A stretch of DNA of 64,000 nt from Lachnospiraceae bacterium. Its GTDB lineage: Bacteria > Bacillota > Clostridia > Lachnospirales > Lachnospiraceae. The stretch is from NCBI GenBank assembly GCA_015056735.1, contig SVFT01000002.1:36432-100431 (forward strand). The letters run 5' to 3'. This document shows, in pieces, positions 26,996 through 36,232 of this stretch. A program made the translations under genes and the position numbers. Under the pieces are notes generated by a model that had not been told where the DNA came from, made no database searches, and saw only the letters and a list, made by a program, of their open reading frames with translations. Position 1 is the stretch's first letter, and the number at the start of each line of letters is the position of its first letter.

Positions 26996-27958
26996 ATGCT
27001 GTCTTCGGAAGAGATCGCAAGAATAGCGGATGAGATCACTTCTCTTTTTGAGATGCGTAAGACCGCGCCTTCGAATGAACCTGCGCAGGCAGCGTACCAT
27101 GCGGCGGGCAGAGAGAACCAGCCTGCGGCAAAAAGTGAAGGCGGCAGTATTCTGCAGCAGAAAGAAGAAGAGAAAAAACAGCTTGAGCAGGTTGCGGGCA
27201 GTATCCCGGAAGCCGATACGGAACCGGACAGACGCCAGCCGCTTCTTACGGATCCGGCAGATCCCGATGCGCTTCGCAGGATGATGTCCAAGACGACTGC
27301 GAGGATCGGCGTCAGTCATGCGGGCCCCCGCTTGAAAACCCAGACGATGTTAAAGCTTCGCATGGATCATGCAGCCGCGCGCGATGCGGTTATGATGGAT
27401 GTCAGCGAAGCGCTTATTGACCGCCTTGGTCTTCTTTTTACAAAGACCAGGTGCGAAGATAAAAATACGTATCTGACCAGACCGGATCTCGGAAGAGATT
27501 TTGACGATGAGACCAGAAAACTGATCTCGGAGTCATGCAAGCATGATGTGGATGTGCAGCTGATCGTCAGCGACGGCCTCTCCTCGTCTGCGATCGAAGC
27601 AAATGCGGAGCGTATCCTTCCGGTCATTACGGAAGGGCTGAAGGAGCGCGGGATCTCGGTCGGTACGCCGATCTTTGTCAAGTACGGCCGCGTGGCTGCA
27701 CAGGACAGGATCAGTGAGCTGCTAAACGCTACGATCGTCTGCTCGCTGATCGGTGAGCGTCCGGGCCTTGCGACGGCCGAGAGCATGAGCGCATACATTT
27801 CCTATAAGGCAACTGTCGGAATGCCGGAAGCAAGACGTACGGTGGTTTCGAACATTCATAAAGACGGTGTTCCCGCGGTTGAAGCGGGCGCGTATATTGT
27901 GGACCTGCTGGCGCTGATCCTTGAGAAAAAGGCCAGTGGCGTAGAACTGCAGAAGTAG
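26996..27958 (+). CDS. eutC: Ethanolamine ammonia-lyase small subunit with targeting helix
   Basis: A 320-residue subunit. The C-terminal 220 residues are the AdoCbl-binding domain (TKTRCEDKNTYLTRPDLGRD, DVQLIVSDGLSSSAIEAN, GERPGLATAESMSAY). The N-terminal 100 residues begin with an amphipathic helix (SSEEIARIADEITSLFE), which looks like an encapsulation peptide, followed by a Gln/Glu/Ala-rich linker. This arrangement targets lyases to the compartment lumen. ATG 26996 has GGGAAGG just upstream; a longer frame to 26951 overlaps eutB and is less likely. Confidence 0.95.
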   Translation: MLSSEEIARIADEITSLFEMRKTAPSNEPAQAAYHAAGRENQPAAKSEGGSILQQKEEEKKQLEQVAGSIPEADTEPDRRQPLLTDPADPDALRRMMSKTTARIGVSHAGPRLKTQTMLKLRMDHAAARDAVMMDVSEALIDRLGLLFTKTRCEDKNTYLTRPDLGRDFDDETRKLISESCKHDVDVQLIVSDGLSSSAIEANAERILPVITEGLKERGISVGTPIFVKYGRVAAQDRISELLNATIVCSLIGERPGLATAESMSAYISYKATVGMPEARRTVVSNIHKDGVPAVEAGAYIVDLLALILEKKASGVELQK

Positions 27959-27965
27959 GTTTGAT

Positions 27966-28619
27966 ATGAAGGGAAAACCGATCGAAACACGCGTTTTGAG
28001 CGCACGCATCCTCGCGAGCACTGCCCCGGAGCTCCTTTCGCAGCTCCGGATCAGAGAAGGCGATCGCGCGCTCGGAATGTTTACAACGGATTGTGATGAT
28101 GTCGGTTATACGGCACTCGATGAGGCGACCAAAAAGGCGGATGTGCATGTTGCTTACGCAAAGAGCATGTATGCCGGTGCATCCAATGCAAGTACGGCAA
28201 ATGCCGGAGAGTTTATCGGCATTCTGTCGGGGCCTTCGCCTGCTGAGGTGAGAAGCGGCATGGACGCGGCTGTGACATTCATGCGTGAGGAAGCACATTT
28301 TTATACGGCAAACGAAGAGGAGACAGTCGTGTATTACGCGCAGGTGATCTCCAGGACGGGATCCTATTTGTCCGGGATCGCAGGCGTGCCCGAGGGGACG
28401 GCGATGGCTTACCTGATCGCACCGCCTCTTGAGGCGACGATGGGACTTGACGCGGCTCTCAAAGCGGCCGATGTCACGCTTCGGACATACTACGGACCGC
28501 CTACCGAAACGAACTTTGCGGGCGGACTTCTGACAGGCTCGCAGGCAGCGTGCAAGGCGGCGTGTGAAGCGTTTGCCGATATGGTTTGCAAGATAGCGGA
28601 GAATCCGCTCGAATATTAA
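27966..28619 (+). CDS. eutL: EutL, tandem-domain BMC shell protein (BMC-T)
   Basis: A 217-residue shell protein with two circularly permuted BMC domains that form pseudohexameric trimers with a gated pore. The sequence follows EutL closely (TTDCDDVGYTALDEATKKAD, YAGASNASTANAGEFIG, FYGPPTETNFAGGLLTGSQ-like end). EutL shells bind ethanolamine and may gate substrate entry. The start is ATG 27966, seven bases after eutC. Confidence 0.95.
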   Translation: MKGKPIETRVLSARILASTAPELLSQLRIREGDRALGMFTTDCDDVGYTALDEATKKADVHVAYAKSMYAGASNASTANAGEFIGILSGPSPAEVRSGMDAAVTFMREEAHFYTANEEETVVYYAQVISRTGSYLSGIAGVPEGTAMAYLIAPPLEATMGLDAALKAADVTLRTYYGPPTETNFAGGLLTGSQAACKAACEAFADMVCKIAENPLEY

Positions 28620-28665
28620 TACAGTACAATCTCAGAATACTATGAAAGAAAGGGTGTGAATATTT

Positions 28666-30237
28666 GTGACATTGGACAGAGATCTGCAATCGATCCAGGA
28701 GGTCAGGGATCTGGTCGCCAAAGCGAAGGAAGCTGAAAAAACGCTTGCGACATTTTCTCAGGAACAGCTCGATAAGATCTGCGAAGCGATCGCTGCCGCA
28801 TGTATGGAACATGCGCAGGAGCTGGCGAAGATGGCGGTTGAGGAGACCGGTTTCGGCCGTGTGGAAGATAAGGTGATCAAAAATCAGCTTGGCAGCAAGA
28901 TCACCTGGGATTACATCAAAAATATGAAAGTGGTCGGCATGCTTTCAAAAGATCCTGTTTCGAAAGTATGGGAGATCGGCGTGCCGATGGGTGTTGTAGC
29001 GGCGCTGATCCCTTCAACGAACCCGACATCGACGGTCATGTACAAATCCCTGATCTCGATCAAAGCAGGTAATACGATCATCATCAGTCCGCATCCGGGC
29101 GCGAAGAACTGCATTACCAGAACGTATCAGATCATCAAAGAGGCGGCTGAGAGAGCCGGCGCGCCGGAAGGTACCGTTAACTGCATCAGTTTAACGACCG
29201 TACAGGCGACCGATACCCTCTTAAAGCATCCGGATACAAGCATCATTCTGGCAACAGGCGGTGAAGCGATGGTGCATGCGGCATATTCCTCGGGGAATCC
29301 CGCACTCGGCGTAGGTCCCGGAAACGGACCGTCCTTTATTGAAAAGAGCGCGGATATCCCGCAGGCGATCCATCGCATCATGGCGTCCAAGACATTTGAT
29401 AACGGTACGATCTGTGCTTCCGAGCAGTCGATCGTAACGACGACGGATATCACGGGCAGGGTTGAGGAAGAACTGGTCCGCCAGGGCGCATACTTCCTGA
29501 CGGATGAGCAGTCCAAACAGCTTTCCGGCTTCCTGCTTCGTGCAAACGGTACCATGAATCCGAAGATCGTCGGTCGTACGGCACAGCAGATCGCCGATAT
29601 GGCAGGGATCCAGATCCCGCAGGGGACACAGCTTCTGGTATCCAGACAGGATGCGCAGAATGTCAATAAGAAGAATCCGTATTCCCGTGAAAAGCTTTGC
29701 CCGATCCTGGCATACTTTGTAGTCGGGACGGAAGAGGATGCATGCGATCTTTGCATCCGCATCCTGCAGAATGAAGGCTCCGGCCATACGATGACGCTTC
29801 ATACACAGGATGAAGGCGTTGTAACGAGATTTGCGATGGCAAAACCGGTATCCAGAATTCTGGTCAATACACCGGGCGCACTCGGCGGCGTTGGCGCGAC
29901 CACAGGTCTTGCACCTGCTCTGACTCTTGGCTGCGGTGCTGTCGGCGGAAGTGCGACATCCGATAATATCTCACCGAAGAATCTGATCAATATCAGACGT
30001 GTGGCATACGGCCTTGTTGAGCTCGAAGATCTGAAGGGCCGGCAGCAGACTGCATGTGCATCCGCACCTGCACCGGCGTCAGGAAGCGTATATAACGGCG
30101 CATTTGACAATAAGCCTTTGTACGCGGGCAATCCCACCTATCAGGTACAGGGGGCGACGCCTTCTCACAGCCAGTTCGATGAGTCGGATGTGGCGGCGAT
30201 CACCAAGGCGGTTCTTGCAAGATTAAACGGTAAATAA
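28666..30237 (+). CDS. CoA-acylating aldehyde dehydrogenase with C-terminal encapsulation peptide
   Basis: A 523-residue EutE/PduP-type enzyme that oxidises acetaldehyde (or a similar aldehyde) to acyl-CoA with NAD+. The nucleophile is the Cys in FDNGTICASEQS; the NAD/CoA-site motifs PSTNPTSTVMYKSL and ATGGEAMVHAAY are also present. After the catalytic domain comes a Pro/Ala/Ser/Gln-rich linker (about residues 450-500), then the helix DESDVAAITKAVLARLNGK, a typical encapsulation peptide. It is the only aldehyde dehydrogenase in the locus, so it would serve both the ethanolamine arm and the aldolase arm. The start is GTG 28666 with AAAGGG 12 bases upstream. Confidence 0.94.
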   Translation: MTLDRDLQSIQEVRDLVAKAKEAEKTLATFSQEQLDKICEAIAAACMEHAQELAKMAVEETGFGRVEDKVIKNQLGSKITWDYIKNMKVVGMLSKDPVSKVWEIGVPMGVVAALIPSTNPTSTVMYKSLISIKAGNTIIISPHPGAKNCITRTYQIIKEAAERAGAPEGTVNCISLTTVQATDTLLKHPDTSIILATGGEAMVHAAYSSGNPALGVGPGNGPSFIEKSADIPQAIHRIMASKTFDNGTICASEQSIVTTTDITGRVEEELVRQGAYFLTDEQSKQLSGFLLRANGTMNPKIVGRTAQQIADMAGIQIPQGTQLLVSRQDAQNVNKKNPYSREKLCPILAYFVVGTEEDACDLCIRILQNEGSGHTMTLHTQDEGVVTRFAMAKPVSRILVNTPGALGGVGATTGLAPALTLGCGAVGGSATSDNISPKNLINIRRVAYGLVELEDLKGRQQTACASAPAPASGSVYNGAFDNKPLYAGNPTYQVQGATPSHSQFDESDVAAITKAVLARLNGK

Positions 30238-30278
30238 TGTAAAGCATTCAGATAATCACATTGATGGAGGAAAAGGAA

Positions 30279-30572
30279 ATGGCAAATTTACAGGCACTCG
30301 GAATGATTGAAACAAAAGGTCTGATCGGCTCGATCGAAGCAGCCGATGCAATGGTTAAGGCAGCAAACGTATCGCTGATTGGTAAAGTACATGTCGGCGG
30401 CGGTCTTGTAACCGTTATGGTACGTGGCGATGTAGGTGCCGTTAAGGCAGCCGTTGATGCAGGCGCTGCAGCTGCAAAGCGTGTAGGCGAACTCTTCGGC
30501 GTACATGTAATTCCGCGTCCGCACTCTGATGTTGAATACATCCTTCCGCACCTGGACAAAGACGAAGAGTAA
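30279..30572 (+). CDS. BMC-M hexameric shell protein (EutM/PduA type), copy 1
   Basis: A 97-residue single-domain shell protein, the major facet component. Family features are [20 protein letters not shown], the pore loop in [11 protein letters not shown] and [23 protein letters not shown] 30279 follows GGAGGAAAAGGA; a frame opening 18 bases earlier is ignored because it includes that site. It is about 90% identical to the copy at 49635, with the core [13 protein letters not shown] onward identical, yet the nucleotide sequences differ at many third positions. Confidence 0.95.
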   Translation: MANLQALGMIETKGLIGSIEAADAMVKAANVSLIGKVHVGGGLVTVMVRGDVGAVKAAVDAGAAAAKRVGELFGVHVIPRPHSDVEYILPHLDKDEE

Positions 30573-30599
30573 ACTGCGTTTATAAGGCGGAATAGATAG

Positions 30600-31325
30600 A
30601 TGGAAATCAAAACAGAGGCCGATCTTCGCGCCGAGAATATATCTGAAAAGACAAAAGAATATCATATTCAGCCTGACGTGAAGCTGACACCTGCCGCAAG
30701 AGAGTTTCTGATGGACCGTCAGATCACTCTTGTGGTGGATGAAGCTGTGGAAATGACGGTAACGCCCATCAAAGCGACTCCGGCCGCAAAATTTGTGGAT
30801 GCCGTTACAGGGGAGGAATATCGAGAGAAGCCCGAGACGATGACGCACCTTCGAGGAAATCTTCTCGTTGAGAAAACGCATCCGCGCATCATCATGCGTG
30901 GGAAGCTTGACAATCTGCAGGCCGAACTTTTGCTCCTGCAGACAATGATCCCGGAACAGACCGCGCTTTGTGCGGATCTTGCGGATGCCGGAAAGTTTAC
31001 GGCGCTTCTGCTGCAGGCAGATGTGAAGGATCAGAAACTGACGCAGAAGCTCAGACTATTCGGCCTGACCGTAGACGAACTGCATGAGATGTCCCATCAT
31101 CCGAAGGATCATTTCGGGATCTCTCATCAGATCCCGACCGTTCAGATGGGGACAACGGCCCTGCAGATCAATCGTCTCCGGACGATCGTGCGTGAGACGG
31201 AACTGGCGGCGGCAGCCGCTTTTGGCAAGGGTGATCCCCTTGGCATCGTAGAACACCTGAACCGTTTGAGCAGCGGCATGTATGTCCTTTTTTGCCGCGT
31301 GATCACGGGATACTACAAGAACTGA
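30600..31325 (+). CDS. eutT: EutT-like cobalamin adenosyltransferase
   Basis: A 241-residue protein predicted to attach the 5'-deoxyadenosyl group of ATP to cob(I)alamin, supplying AdoCbl to EutBC. The C-terminal 160 residues form an adenosyltransferase helix bundle (MTHLRGNLLVEKTHPRI, AELLLLQTM, then INRLRTIVRETELAAAAAF). The N-terminal 50 residues (TEADLR, then LTPAAREFLMDRQITL) form a small module found in BMC-associated proteins and seen again at the C-terminus of PduL in this locus. The HxxxCCxxC-type metal motif of E. coli EutT is not seen. Confidence 0.85.
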   Translation: MEIKTEADLRAENISEKTKEYHIQPDVKLTPAAREFLMDRQITLVVDEAVEMTVTPIKATPAAKFVDAVTGEEYREKPETMTHLRGNLLVEKTHPRIIMRGKLDNLQAELLLLQTMIPEQTALCADLADAGKFTALLLQADVKDQKLTQKLRLFGLTVDELHEMSHHPKDHFGISHQIPTVQMGTTALQINRLRTIVRETELAAAAAFGKGDPLGIVEHLNRLSSGMYVLFCRVITGYYKN

Positions 31326-31336
31326 GGATGTGAAGG

Positions 31337-31696
31337 ATGGCAAACGATCCTTTTGAATCAAAACAACGCATCATACAGGAATTCGTTCCCGGTAAACAGG
31401 TGACGATGGCGCATCTGATCGCGAATCCGGAGAATGATCTCTACAAGAAGCTTGGCGTCGTCAGCAAGACGCGAGGCGCTCTTGGCATCCTTACGATCAC
31501 GCCGAGTGAGGCGGCGATCATCGGTGCCGACGTGGCGACTAAGGCTGCAGAGGTCGAGATCGTGTTTGTCGACCGTTTCTCGGGCTCGCTTGTTGTGTGC
31601 GGCGAAGTGGCGGCAGTAGAAGCTTCCCTGAAGGATGTGCTTCATGTCCTCGGTGAGACACTTCATTTTTCGCTTTGCGAGATCACGAGGTCATAA
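31337..31696 (+). CDS. eutS: EutS/PduU-type permuted BMC shell protein
   Basis: A 119-residue hexameric shell protein with a circularly permuted BMC domain. An N-terminal strand segment ([21 protein letters not shown]), which forms the beta-barrel plug over the pore in PduU/EutS, precedes the BMC core ([37 protein letters not shown]). It begins 11 bases after eutT and overlaps nothing. Confidence 0.93.
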   Translation: MANDPFESKQRIIQEFVPGKQVTMAHLIANPENDLYKKLGVVSKTRGALGILTITPSEAAIIGADVATKAAEVEIVFVDRFSGSLVVCGEVAAVEASLKDVLHVLGETLHFSLCEITRS

Positions 31697-31698
31697 GC

Positions 31699-32151
31699 AT
31701 GCGGAAAGTGATGATGATCGGAAAGATCGGATGTGGCAAAACAACGCTGAGCCAGCGTCTGATGGGACAGGCGGTCCATTATCAGAAGACGCAGGCGATC
31801 GAAGTTCTGGGTGACGGTATTCTGGATACGCCGGGAGAGTACCTGGAACAGAAACAGTTTTATGCAGCACTTACCGTGACGGCTGTTGAGGCGGATGTGA
31901 TCCTGCTTCTGGCATCCTGTGTGGATGAGCAGAACGCTTTTTCGCCGCGGATGAGCAGCATGTTCAGCAATAAGCCGGTGATCGGTGTTGTGACCAAGAC
32001 CGATCTGGCAGAATCGGAAGAACAGATCGAGGAGACGCGCGAGCTTCTGGAGATGGCAGGCGCGACAGAAGTGCTTGAAGTCGGATTCGGAGACGAATCA
32101 TGCGTTGCGAAGGTGCAGGATCTGATCGAGCATATCATGTGCGAGCAATAA
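31699..32151 (+). CDS. eutP: EutP/PduV-type small GTPase
   Basis: A 150-residue Ras-like P-loop GTPase. G1 is GKIGCGKTTL, G3 is DTPGEYLE and G4 is TKTD. EutP/PduV proteins are associated with the shell surface; EutP has also been linked to acetate kinase activity in Salmonella, so its role here is open. ATG 31699 has CGAGG eight bases upstream, two bases after the eutS stop. It is the last gene of the first BMC block. Confidence 0.9.
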   Translation: MRKVMMIGKIGCGKTTLSQRLMGQAVHYQKTQAIEVLGDGILDTPGEYLEQKQFYAALTVTAVEADVILLLASCVDEQNAFSPRMSSMFSNKPVIGVVTKTDLAESEEQIEETRELLEMAGATEVLEVGFGDESCVAKVQDLIEHIMCEQ

Positions 32152-32174
32152 TAACCACACAACTATTTAAAATA

Positions 32175-32200
32175 GAAAACGCTATTAAAGCGTTTTCTTC
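32175..32200. terminator. Terminator between eutP and the PHP gene
   Basis: GAAAACGCT pairs with AGCGTTTTC around an ATTAA loop, followed by TTC. It lies between convergent genes and may work in both directions. Confidence 0.75.
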
Positions 32201-32204
32201 GCGA

Positions 32205-33110
32205 CTAGAAGGTCCTGACAGAATGTATCCAGTCTTTGATCTCATCATATTCAACAAGCATATTGCCAAATGCGACGACCGGTTTGATGCCGGGCTTGTT
32301 GAGTCCATGGAAATCTGTTCCACCTGATAATTTCAGATGATACTTCTCAGCAAATGCAAGGAGCTGTTCTACGTGTCCCGGTTTATTGGACTGATGCTTT
32401 AATTCGAGCCCGTCCGCGCCGGCTTCCACAGCTTCCTGCACCATCTTTTCTGTCTCTTCGACGCTCATGCCATATACAAAGGGGTGCGCGAGAAATGCAA
32501 GCCCGCCGGCTTTGTGGATCACATCTACGGCTTCTGCAAAAGACGGCAGATCAAATGTCTCATCGACGAAAAAGTCGCTGTCCGGATTCGCAAAATAATC
32601 CCAGTAAAGTCTCGTACAATCGGCCACAAACGGACACTTCTCGATGTTCTCAGGATGCCTGTTCAGCTCCATATACATCACTGTGTAGGCCTCTGCCTTT
32701 TTGCCTTCTGCGGCGGTGATACTCTCATCGAAAACAAGCCCCCGATCGCGGCAGAGTTCTTTGAACCTCTCGAGAACGATTCCCTGTTTGCGGACTCTGT
32801 TCTGCAGGCTGTAGCGTTCTTCCAAAAACCGGTTGATCAGGTCGACATCGATCCCATAGCCGAGCATATCGCGCAGCGCACCGTTTCTCCGACAGGATAA
32901 TTCTACGCCCGGGATCAGAGTGACATCGGGATAGAGAGAAGCTTTTCCTTCACGCAGGTCATAGTAACATCCGACACTGTCGTGATCTGTAAAAGAAAAA
33001 AGATCGACCTCGCGCTCCCACAGCATAGCAAGAAGTTCATTCGTTTGGAAAGTCCCGTCCGAATGAACCGTGTGGAGATGCAGGTCGATAACATGATGGT
33101 CTGTTCGCAT
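32205..33110 (-). CDS. PHP-domain phosphoesterase
   Basis: A 301-residue PHP-domain protein of the TrpH/YciV type. Metal-binding motifs are in order: DLHLHTVHSDG, FTDHDSVG, PGVELSC, LAHPFVYG and GGTDFHG. Family members hydrolyse nucleoside 3',5'-bisphosphates or 5'-terminal nucleotides; the substrate here is unknown. It is the last gene of the minus-strand operon transketolase-N, transketolase-C, alcohol dehydrogenase, PHP, six bases after the dehydrogenase, with AGGAGG inside the end of that gene. Such a gene is not standard in BMC loci. Confidence 0.87.
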   Translation of the reverse strand: MRTDHHVIDLHLHTVHSDGTFQTNELLAMLWEREVDLFSFTDHDSVGCYYDLREGKASLYPDVTLIPGVELSCRRNGALRDMLGYGIDVDLINRFLEERYSLQNRVRKQGIVLERFKELCRDRGLVFDESITAAEGKKAEAYTVMYMELNRHPENIEKCPFVADCTRLYWDYFANPDSDFFVDETFDLPSFAEAVDVIHKAGGLAFLAHPFVYGMSVEETEKMVQEAVEAGADGLELKHQSNKPGHVEQLLAFAEKYHLKLSGGTDFHGLNKPGIKPVVAFGNMLVEYDEIKDWIHSVRTF

Positions 33111-33116
33111 AAGTCG

Positions 33117-34262
33117 TTACCAAAGCCTCCTGTAGATGCCGATGATCTCTTCTTTGGTAGGAGTGCGCGGATTGGTGGCCGTGCAGGAATCTTCCAGAGC
33201 GGCATCCGCCATGGCATCGAGCTTGCTCATGTATTCGTCGATGGAAATGGTACCGAGATACGAGATGTGCTCGGGGATGTTCATATCTTTTAACATGAAC
33301 TGAACCCACTGGATCAGGGAACGGACGCTCATGACTTTGTTGTAGCTGCTGAGTCCCAGCGTATGCGCGAGCGTTGCATAGCGCTTTACACACGGCTCAT
33401 ACTGGGAACGGCTGCGGCTGTCCTTATGGATATCGGCGTTATATTCGATGATGTGCGGCAGCAGCATTGCGTTAGCGCGGCCGTGCGGTATGTGGAACTG
33501 TGCACCGAGCTGGTGCGCCATGCCGTGATTCAGACCAAGAGAAGCGGAATTAAACGCCATACCTGCTAGACAGGAGGCTACATGCATCTTGTTACGGGCA
33601 TGCGTATCCTGGCCGTCCAAAAATGCACGGAGCAAAAAGACGCCGCAGATCTCAATGGCTTTTTCCGCGAGAGCGGAAGCAAATTCGTTGTGGTCACTGC
33701 TGACATACGCTTCCAGAGCATGTGTGAAAACATCCATGCCCGTATCTGCCGTAACGGACGGAGGGACGCTTTTTACGAGCTCCGCATCCAGAATGGCCTC
33801 GTCGGCTGTCAGATAGTCGGCAACGAGCGGATATTTGATCTTTTCTTCCGTGTCATTGACAACGGCAAAAGAGGTCACCTCAGAACCGGTCCCGCTTGTT
33901 GTGGGGATTGCAATGAGACGGACTGTTCCGTAATTCTCGGCGCATAAAGCAAAGTGACGGATCGCTTTAGCGGAGTCAATCGCGGAGCCGCCGCCGACTG
34001 CTACGATCGCCTGCGGTTTATAGGCAAGACAAGCCTTGACGCCCAAAACGATCTTGTCGATCGGGGCATCCGGAACCACATCGCTGAAAATCTCAAAATC
34101 CGCACCGCCTCTTCTGAGCGGTGCGGTGATCAGGTCCAGCATGGACCCGTTTGCGATAAACGGGTCCGTAACGATCAGTATTCTTTTTTGAGGGATCTCC
34201 TCCAAATGGTTCAGTGAACCCTCTCCGAAAAAAACTTCTGGTTGAATTTTGAATGATCTCAT
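33117..34262 (-). CDS. Iron-containing alcohol dehydrogenase (EutG/PduQ type)
   Basis: A 381-residue group III alcohol dehydrogenase that would reduce acetaldehyde to ethanol and regenerate NAD+ for the acylating dehydrogenase. Motifs are the NAD-site GGGSAIDSAKA, PTTSGTGSEVTSFAVV, the DTGMDVFTHALEAYVS segment with a metal-binding Asp/His, and GLNHGMAHQLGAQFHIPHG with further iron-ligand His. No encapsulation peptide is obvious at either end. It is transcribed with the split transketolase. Confidence 0.93.
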   Translation of the reverse strand: MRSFKIQPEVFFGEGSLNHLEEIPQKRILIVTDPFIANGSMLDLITAPLRRGGADFEIFSDVVPDAPIDKIVLGVKACLAYKPQAIVAVGGGSAIDSAKAIRHFALCAENYGTVRLIAIPTTSGTGSEVTSFAVVNDTEEKIKYPLVADYLTADEAILDAELVKSVPPSVTADTGMDVFTHALEAYVSSDHNEFASALAEKAIEICGVFLLRAFLDGQDTHARNKMHVASCLAGMAFNSASLGLNHGMAHQLGAQFHIPHGRANAMLLPHIIEYNADIHKDSRSRSQYEPCVKRYATLAHTLGLSSYNKVMSVRSLIQWVQFMLKDMNIPEHISYLGTISIDEYMSKLDAMADAALEDSCTATNPRTPTKEEIIGIYRRLW

Positions 34263-34278
34263 AGTTTCATTCTACACC

Positions 34279-35265
34279 CTAAACCTCAAGGAAGTCTACA
34301 AAACGTTCCTGCGCAAGATCAGCTTCCGTGATGCCGAGCTTTTTGCCTGTCAGATCTTCCACAGCGGAAACAAGGTGCATTGCATCAATGCCGTATTTCT
34401 TCATCAGGTACATCTTGGAAGCACCGTGTGTATAGCCCGGAACACCGATCTTAACGAGGCGCTTGCCAAGGCCGTTCTCTGCGATCACTTCGGATACAGC
34501 GCTGGAAAGACCGCCGATCTCGTACTGGTTCTCGATCGTGATCACGCCGTATTTTGTTTTCTTTAATGCTTCAACGATCGTAGGATCCGTAAACGGCTTT
34601 AAGGTGGAAACGTGCATGTGCTGAACGGAGAGGCCTTTTTCCTTCAGAGCGCCTGCCGCACGCATTGCTTCTTCCGTACAGATGCTCGAAGAGAGAATCA
34701 GGATGTCATCACCCTCGCTTAAAACTCTCGCTCTGTTGAATTCCATCGGCTTGTCAGCCGGGAACAGACGCGGAACTTCTTTGCGGAGCATACGGATGTA
34801 AACGGGACCGTTGATCTCATATGCAAGATCCAGAACGCCGTCGATCTCGGTCGCATCGCCGACATCGAAGATCGTCATGTTCGGAACGGTACGAAGAACG
34901 CCTACGTCGTTGATGGACTGATGTGTAACACCGCCCGGTGTTGTGATGCCCGGTACGAAACCGACAAATACAACGGGCAGATTCGGATAAGCCACGCTCA
35001 TCTCGAGCTGGTCAAGAATCCTTCTGTATAAGAATACGGAAAAGGTATGGAGAAAAGGACGATAGCCTTCTCTTGCAAGAGCTGCGGCCCAGGAGCACAT
35101 ATTCTGCTCTGCGATGCCCATGGTCAGGTAACGGTCCGGATAAACGGCGCGGAATTTCTTTACTTCGCAGGAAGTACCGAGGTCCGCGGAAAGTACCAGA
35201 ATCTCGGGATGCTCTTCAGCGAGGCGCAGCATATTTTTTTCGTGTGTATTAACTTCGATCTTCAT
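34279..35265 (-). CDS. Transketolase, C-terminal subunit
   Basis: A 328-residue protein covering the pyrimidine-binding and C-terminal domains of transketolase. Visible are MGIAEQNMCSWAAALAREGY (with the Glu that activates TPP), THQSINDVGVLRTVPNM and the C-terminal EKGLSVQHMHVSTLKPF. It pairs with the N-terminal subunit 12 bases upstream to form an active enzyme, as in other split Clostridial and archaeal transketolases. Substrates could be ordinary pentose phosphates or products of the neighbouring sugar arm. Confidence 0.92.
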   Translation of the reverse strand: MKIEVNTHEKNMLRLAEEHPEILVLSADLGTSCEVKKFRAVYPDRYLTMGIAEQNMCSWAAALAREGYRPFLHTFSVFLYRRILDQLEMSVAYPNLPVVFVGFVPGITTPGGVTHQSINDVGVLRTVPNMTIFDVGDATEIDGVLDLAYEINGPVYIRMLRKEVPRLFPADKPMEFNRARVLSEGDDILILSSSICTEEAMRAAGALKEKGLSVQHMHVSTLKPFTDPTIVEALKKTKYGVITIENQYEIGGLSSAVSEVIAENGLGKRLVKIGVPGYTHGASKMYLMKKYGIDAMHLVSAVEDLTGKKLGITEADLAQERFVDFLEV

Positions 35266-35277
35266 TCTTGTTCCTCC

Positions 35278-36183
35278 CTACATCTCGTCGTAAATTTTCT
35301 GGAATTCCGCTTTTTCCGACTCCGGAATACGTGCAAAGTGAAGAAGCGGCCAACGCTTCTCGAGCGGTTTGATACCGGTGTAACCCTTCGTACGGCAGAT
35401 GACTGCAAGCGGTCTGCCCTCATGCGGCGTCGCGATCGCTTTTTCGATCTCTTCGATACTGTGACCGTTGCAGGTAACGCATGTAGCGCCGAAGCTCTCG
35501 AAACGATCGGTGATCGGCTCCAGTGTCATCTGGTCTTCGATGGCACCTTCAACCTGCTGTCCGTTTGCATCTATTACCATAATGAAATTATCCAGTTTGT
35601 AAAAACCGGCCGTCTGGACGCATTCCCATGTCTGCCCTTCCTGCAGCTCACCGTCGCCCATCAGGCAGTAAACCTTGCCGGTCTCGCCTTTCATCTTGCG
35701 GGCATGTGCCGTACCTGCCGCGATGGATACCGTCTGGCCGAGAGAGCCTGCCGTATTCTCGAATCCGGGAGAGTGCTCTGCACCGATCATTTCCATATTC
35801 CAACCGTCAACATTGAACTTATCGAGTGCCTTCTCGCTGATCCTGCCGACAGCTGCAAGCGCGCAGTAGATGACGGAAGCGTAGTGACAACAGGAAACAA
35901 AGAAACGATCCTTGTCGGGCTCCGGCATTCCATGGTAAGCGCTGCCTCTCTGGTAGTCCATGTTGTCGGGGCCGGGTACACCGGGGAACGGAATGGCGTC
36001 CCATTCGCCGACCGAGGGGCCGAGGTTTAAGATCCTTGTATAAAGAGAAGCGATGATCTCTGCGGACGAACATGCCTGTGCAAGATAGCATCCTCCGTTC
36101 TTTAATGCGATGCCAAGAATCTGCTTTCTGATCTGGTTTGCGATTTTCTGCGTGTCTTCAACCGTGTATTGTGTGGCTGACAT
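35278..36183 (-). CDS. Transketolase, N-terminal subunit
   Basis: A 301-residue TPP-diphosphate-binding half of transketolase. The TPP/Mg motif GDGELQEGQTWECVQTAG followed by Asn (LDNFIMVIDANGQQ) is intact; H-containing segments RGSAYHGMPE and EHSPGFENTAGSLGQ replace the common HxSxGH substrate motifs, suggesting an altered donor site. It is the first gene of the minus-strand operon, behind a strong promoter, and shares its regulatory region with the sugar-arm operon. Confidence 0.92.
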   Translation of the reverse strand: MSATQYTVEDTQKIANQIRKQILGIALKNGGCYLAQACSSAEIIASLYTRILNLGPSVGEWDAIPFPGVPGPDNMDYQRGSAYHGMPEPDKDRFFVSCCHYASVIYCALAAVGRISEKALDKFNVDGWNMEMIGAEHSPGFENTAGSLGQTVSIAAGTAHARKMKGETGKVYCLMGDGELQEGQTWECVQTAGFYKLDNFIMVIDANGQQVEGAIEDQMTLEPITDRFESFGATCVTCNGHSIEEIEKAIATPHEGRPLAVICRTKGYTGIKPLEKRWPLLHFARIPESEKAEFQKIYDEM

Positions 36184-36232
36184 AAGCGTCTCCTTTCTTT
36201 GCCGTGTAGATAGCTTTTGTTTTCAATTATTC

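Noticed and set aside
35047..36030. Long open frame of 327 codons on the plus strand opposite the transketolase genes
   Set aside because: The protein is Cys/Arg/His-rich with no family pattern, no ribosome site precedes it, and the opposite strand has clear transketolase motifs.
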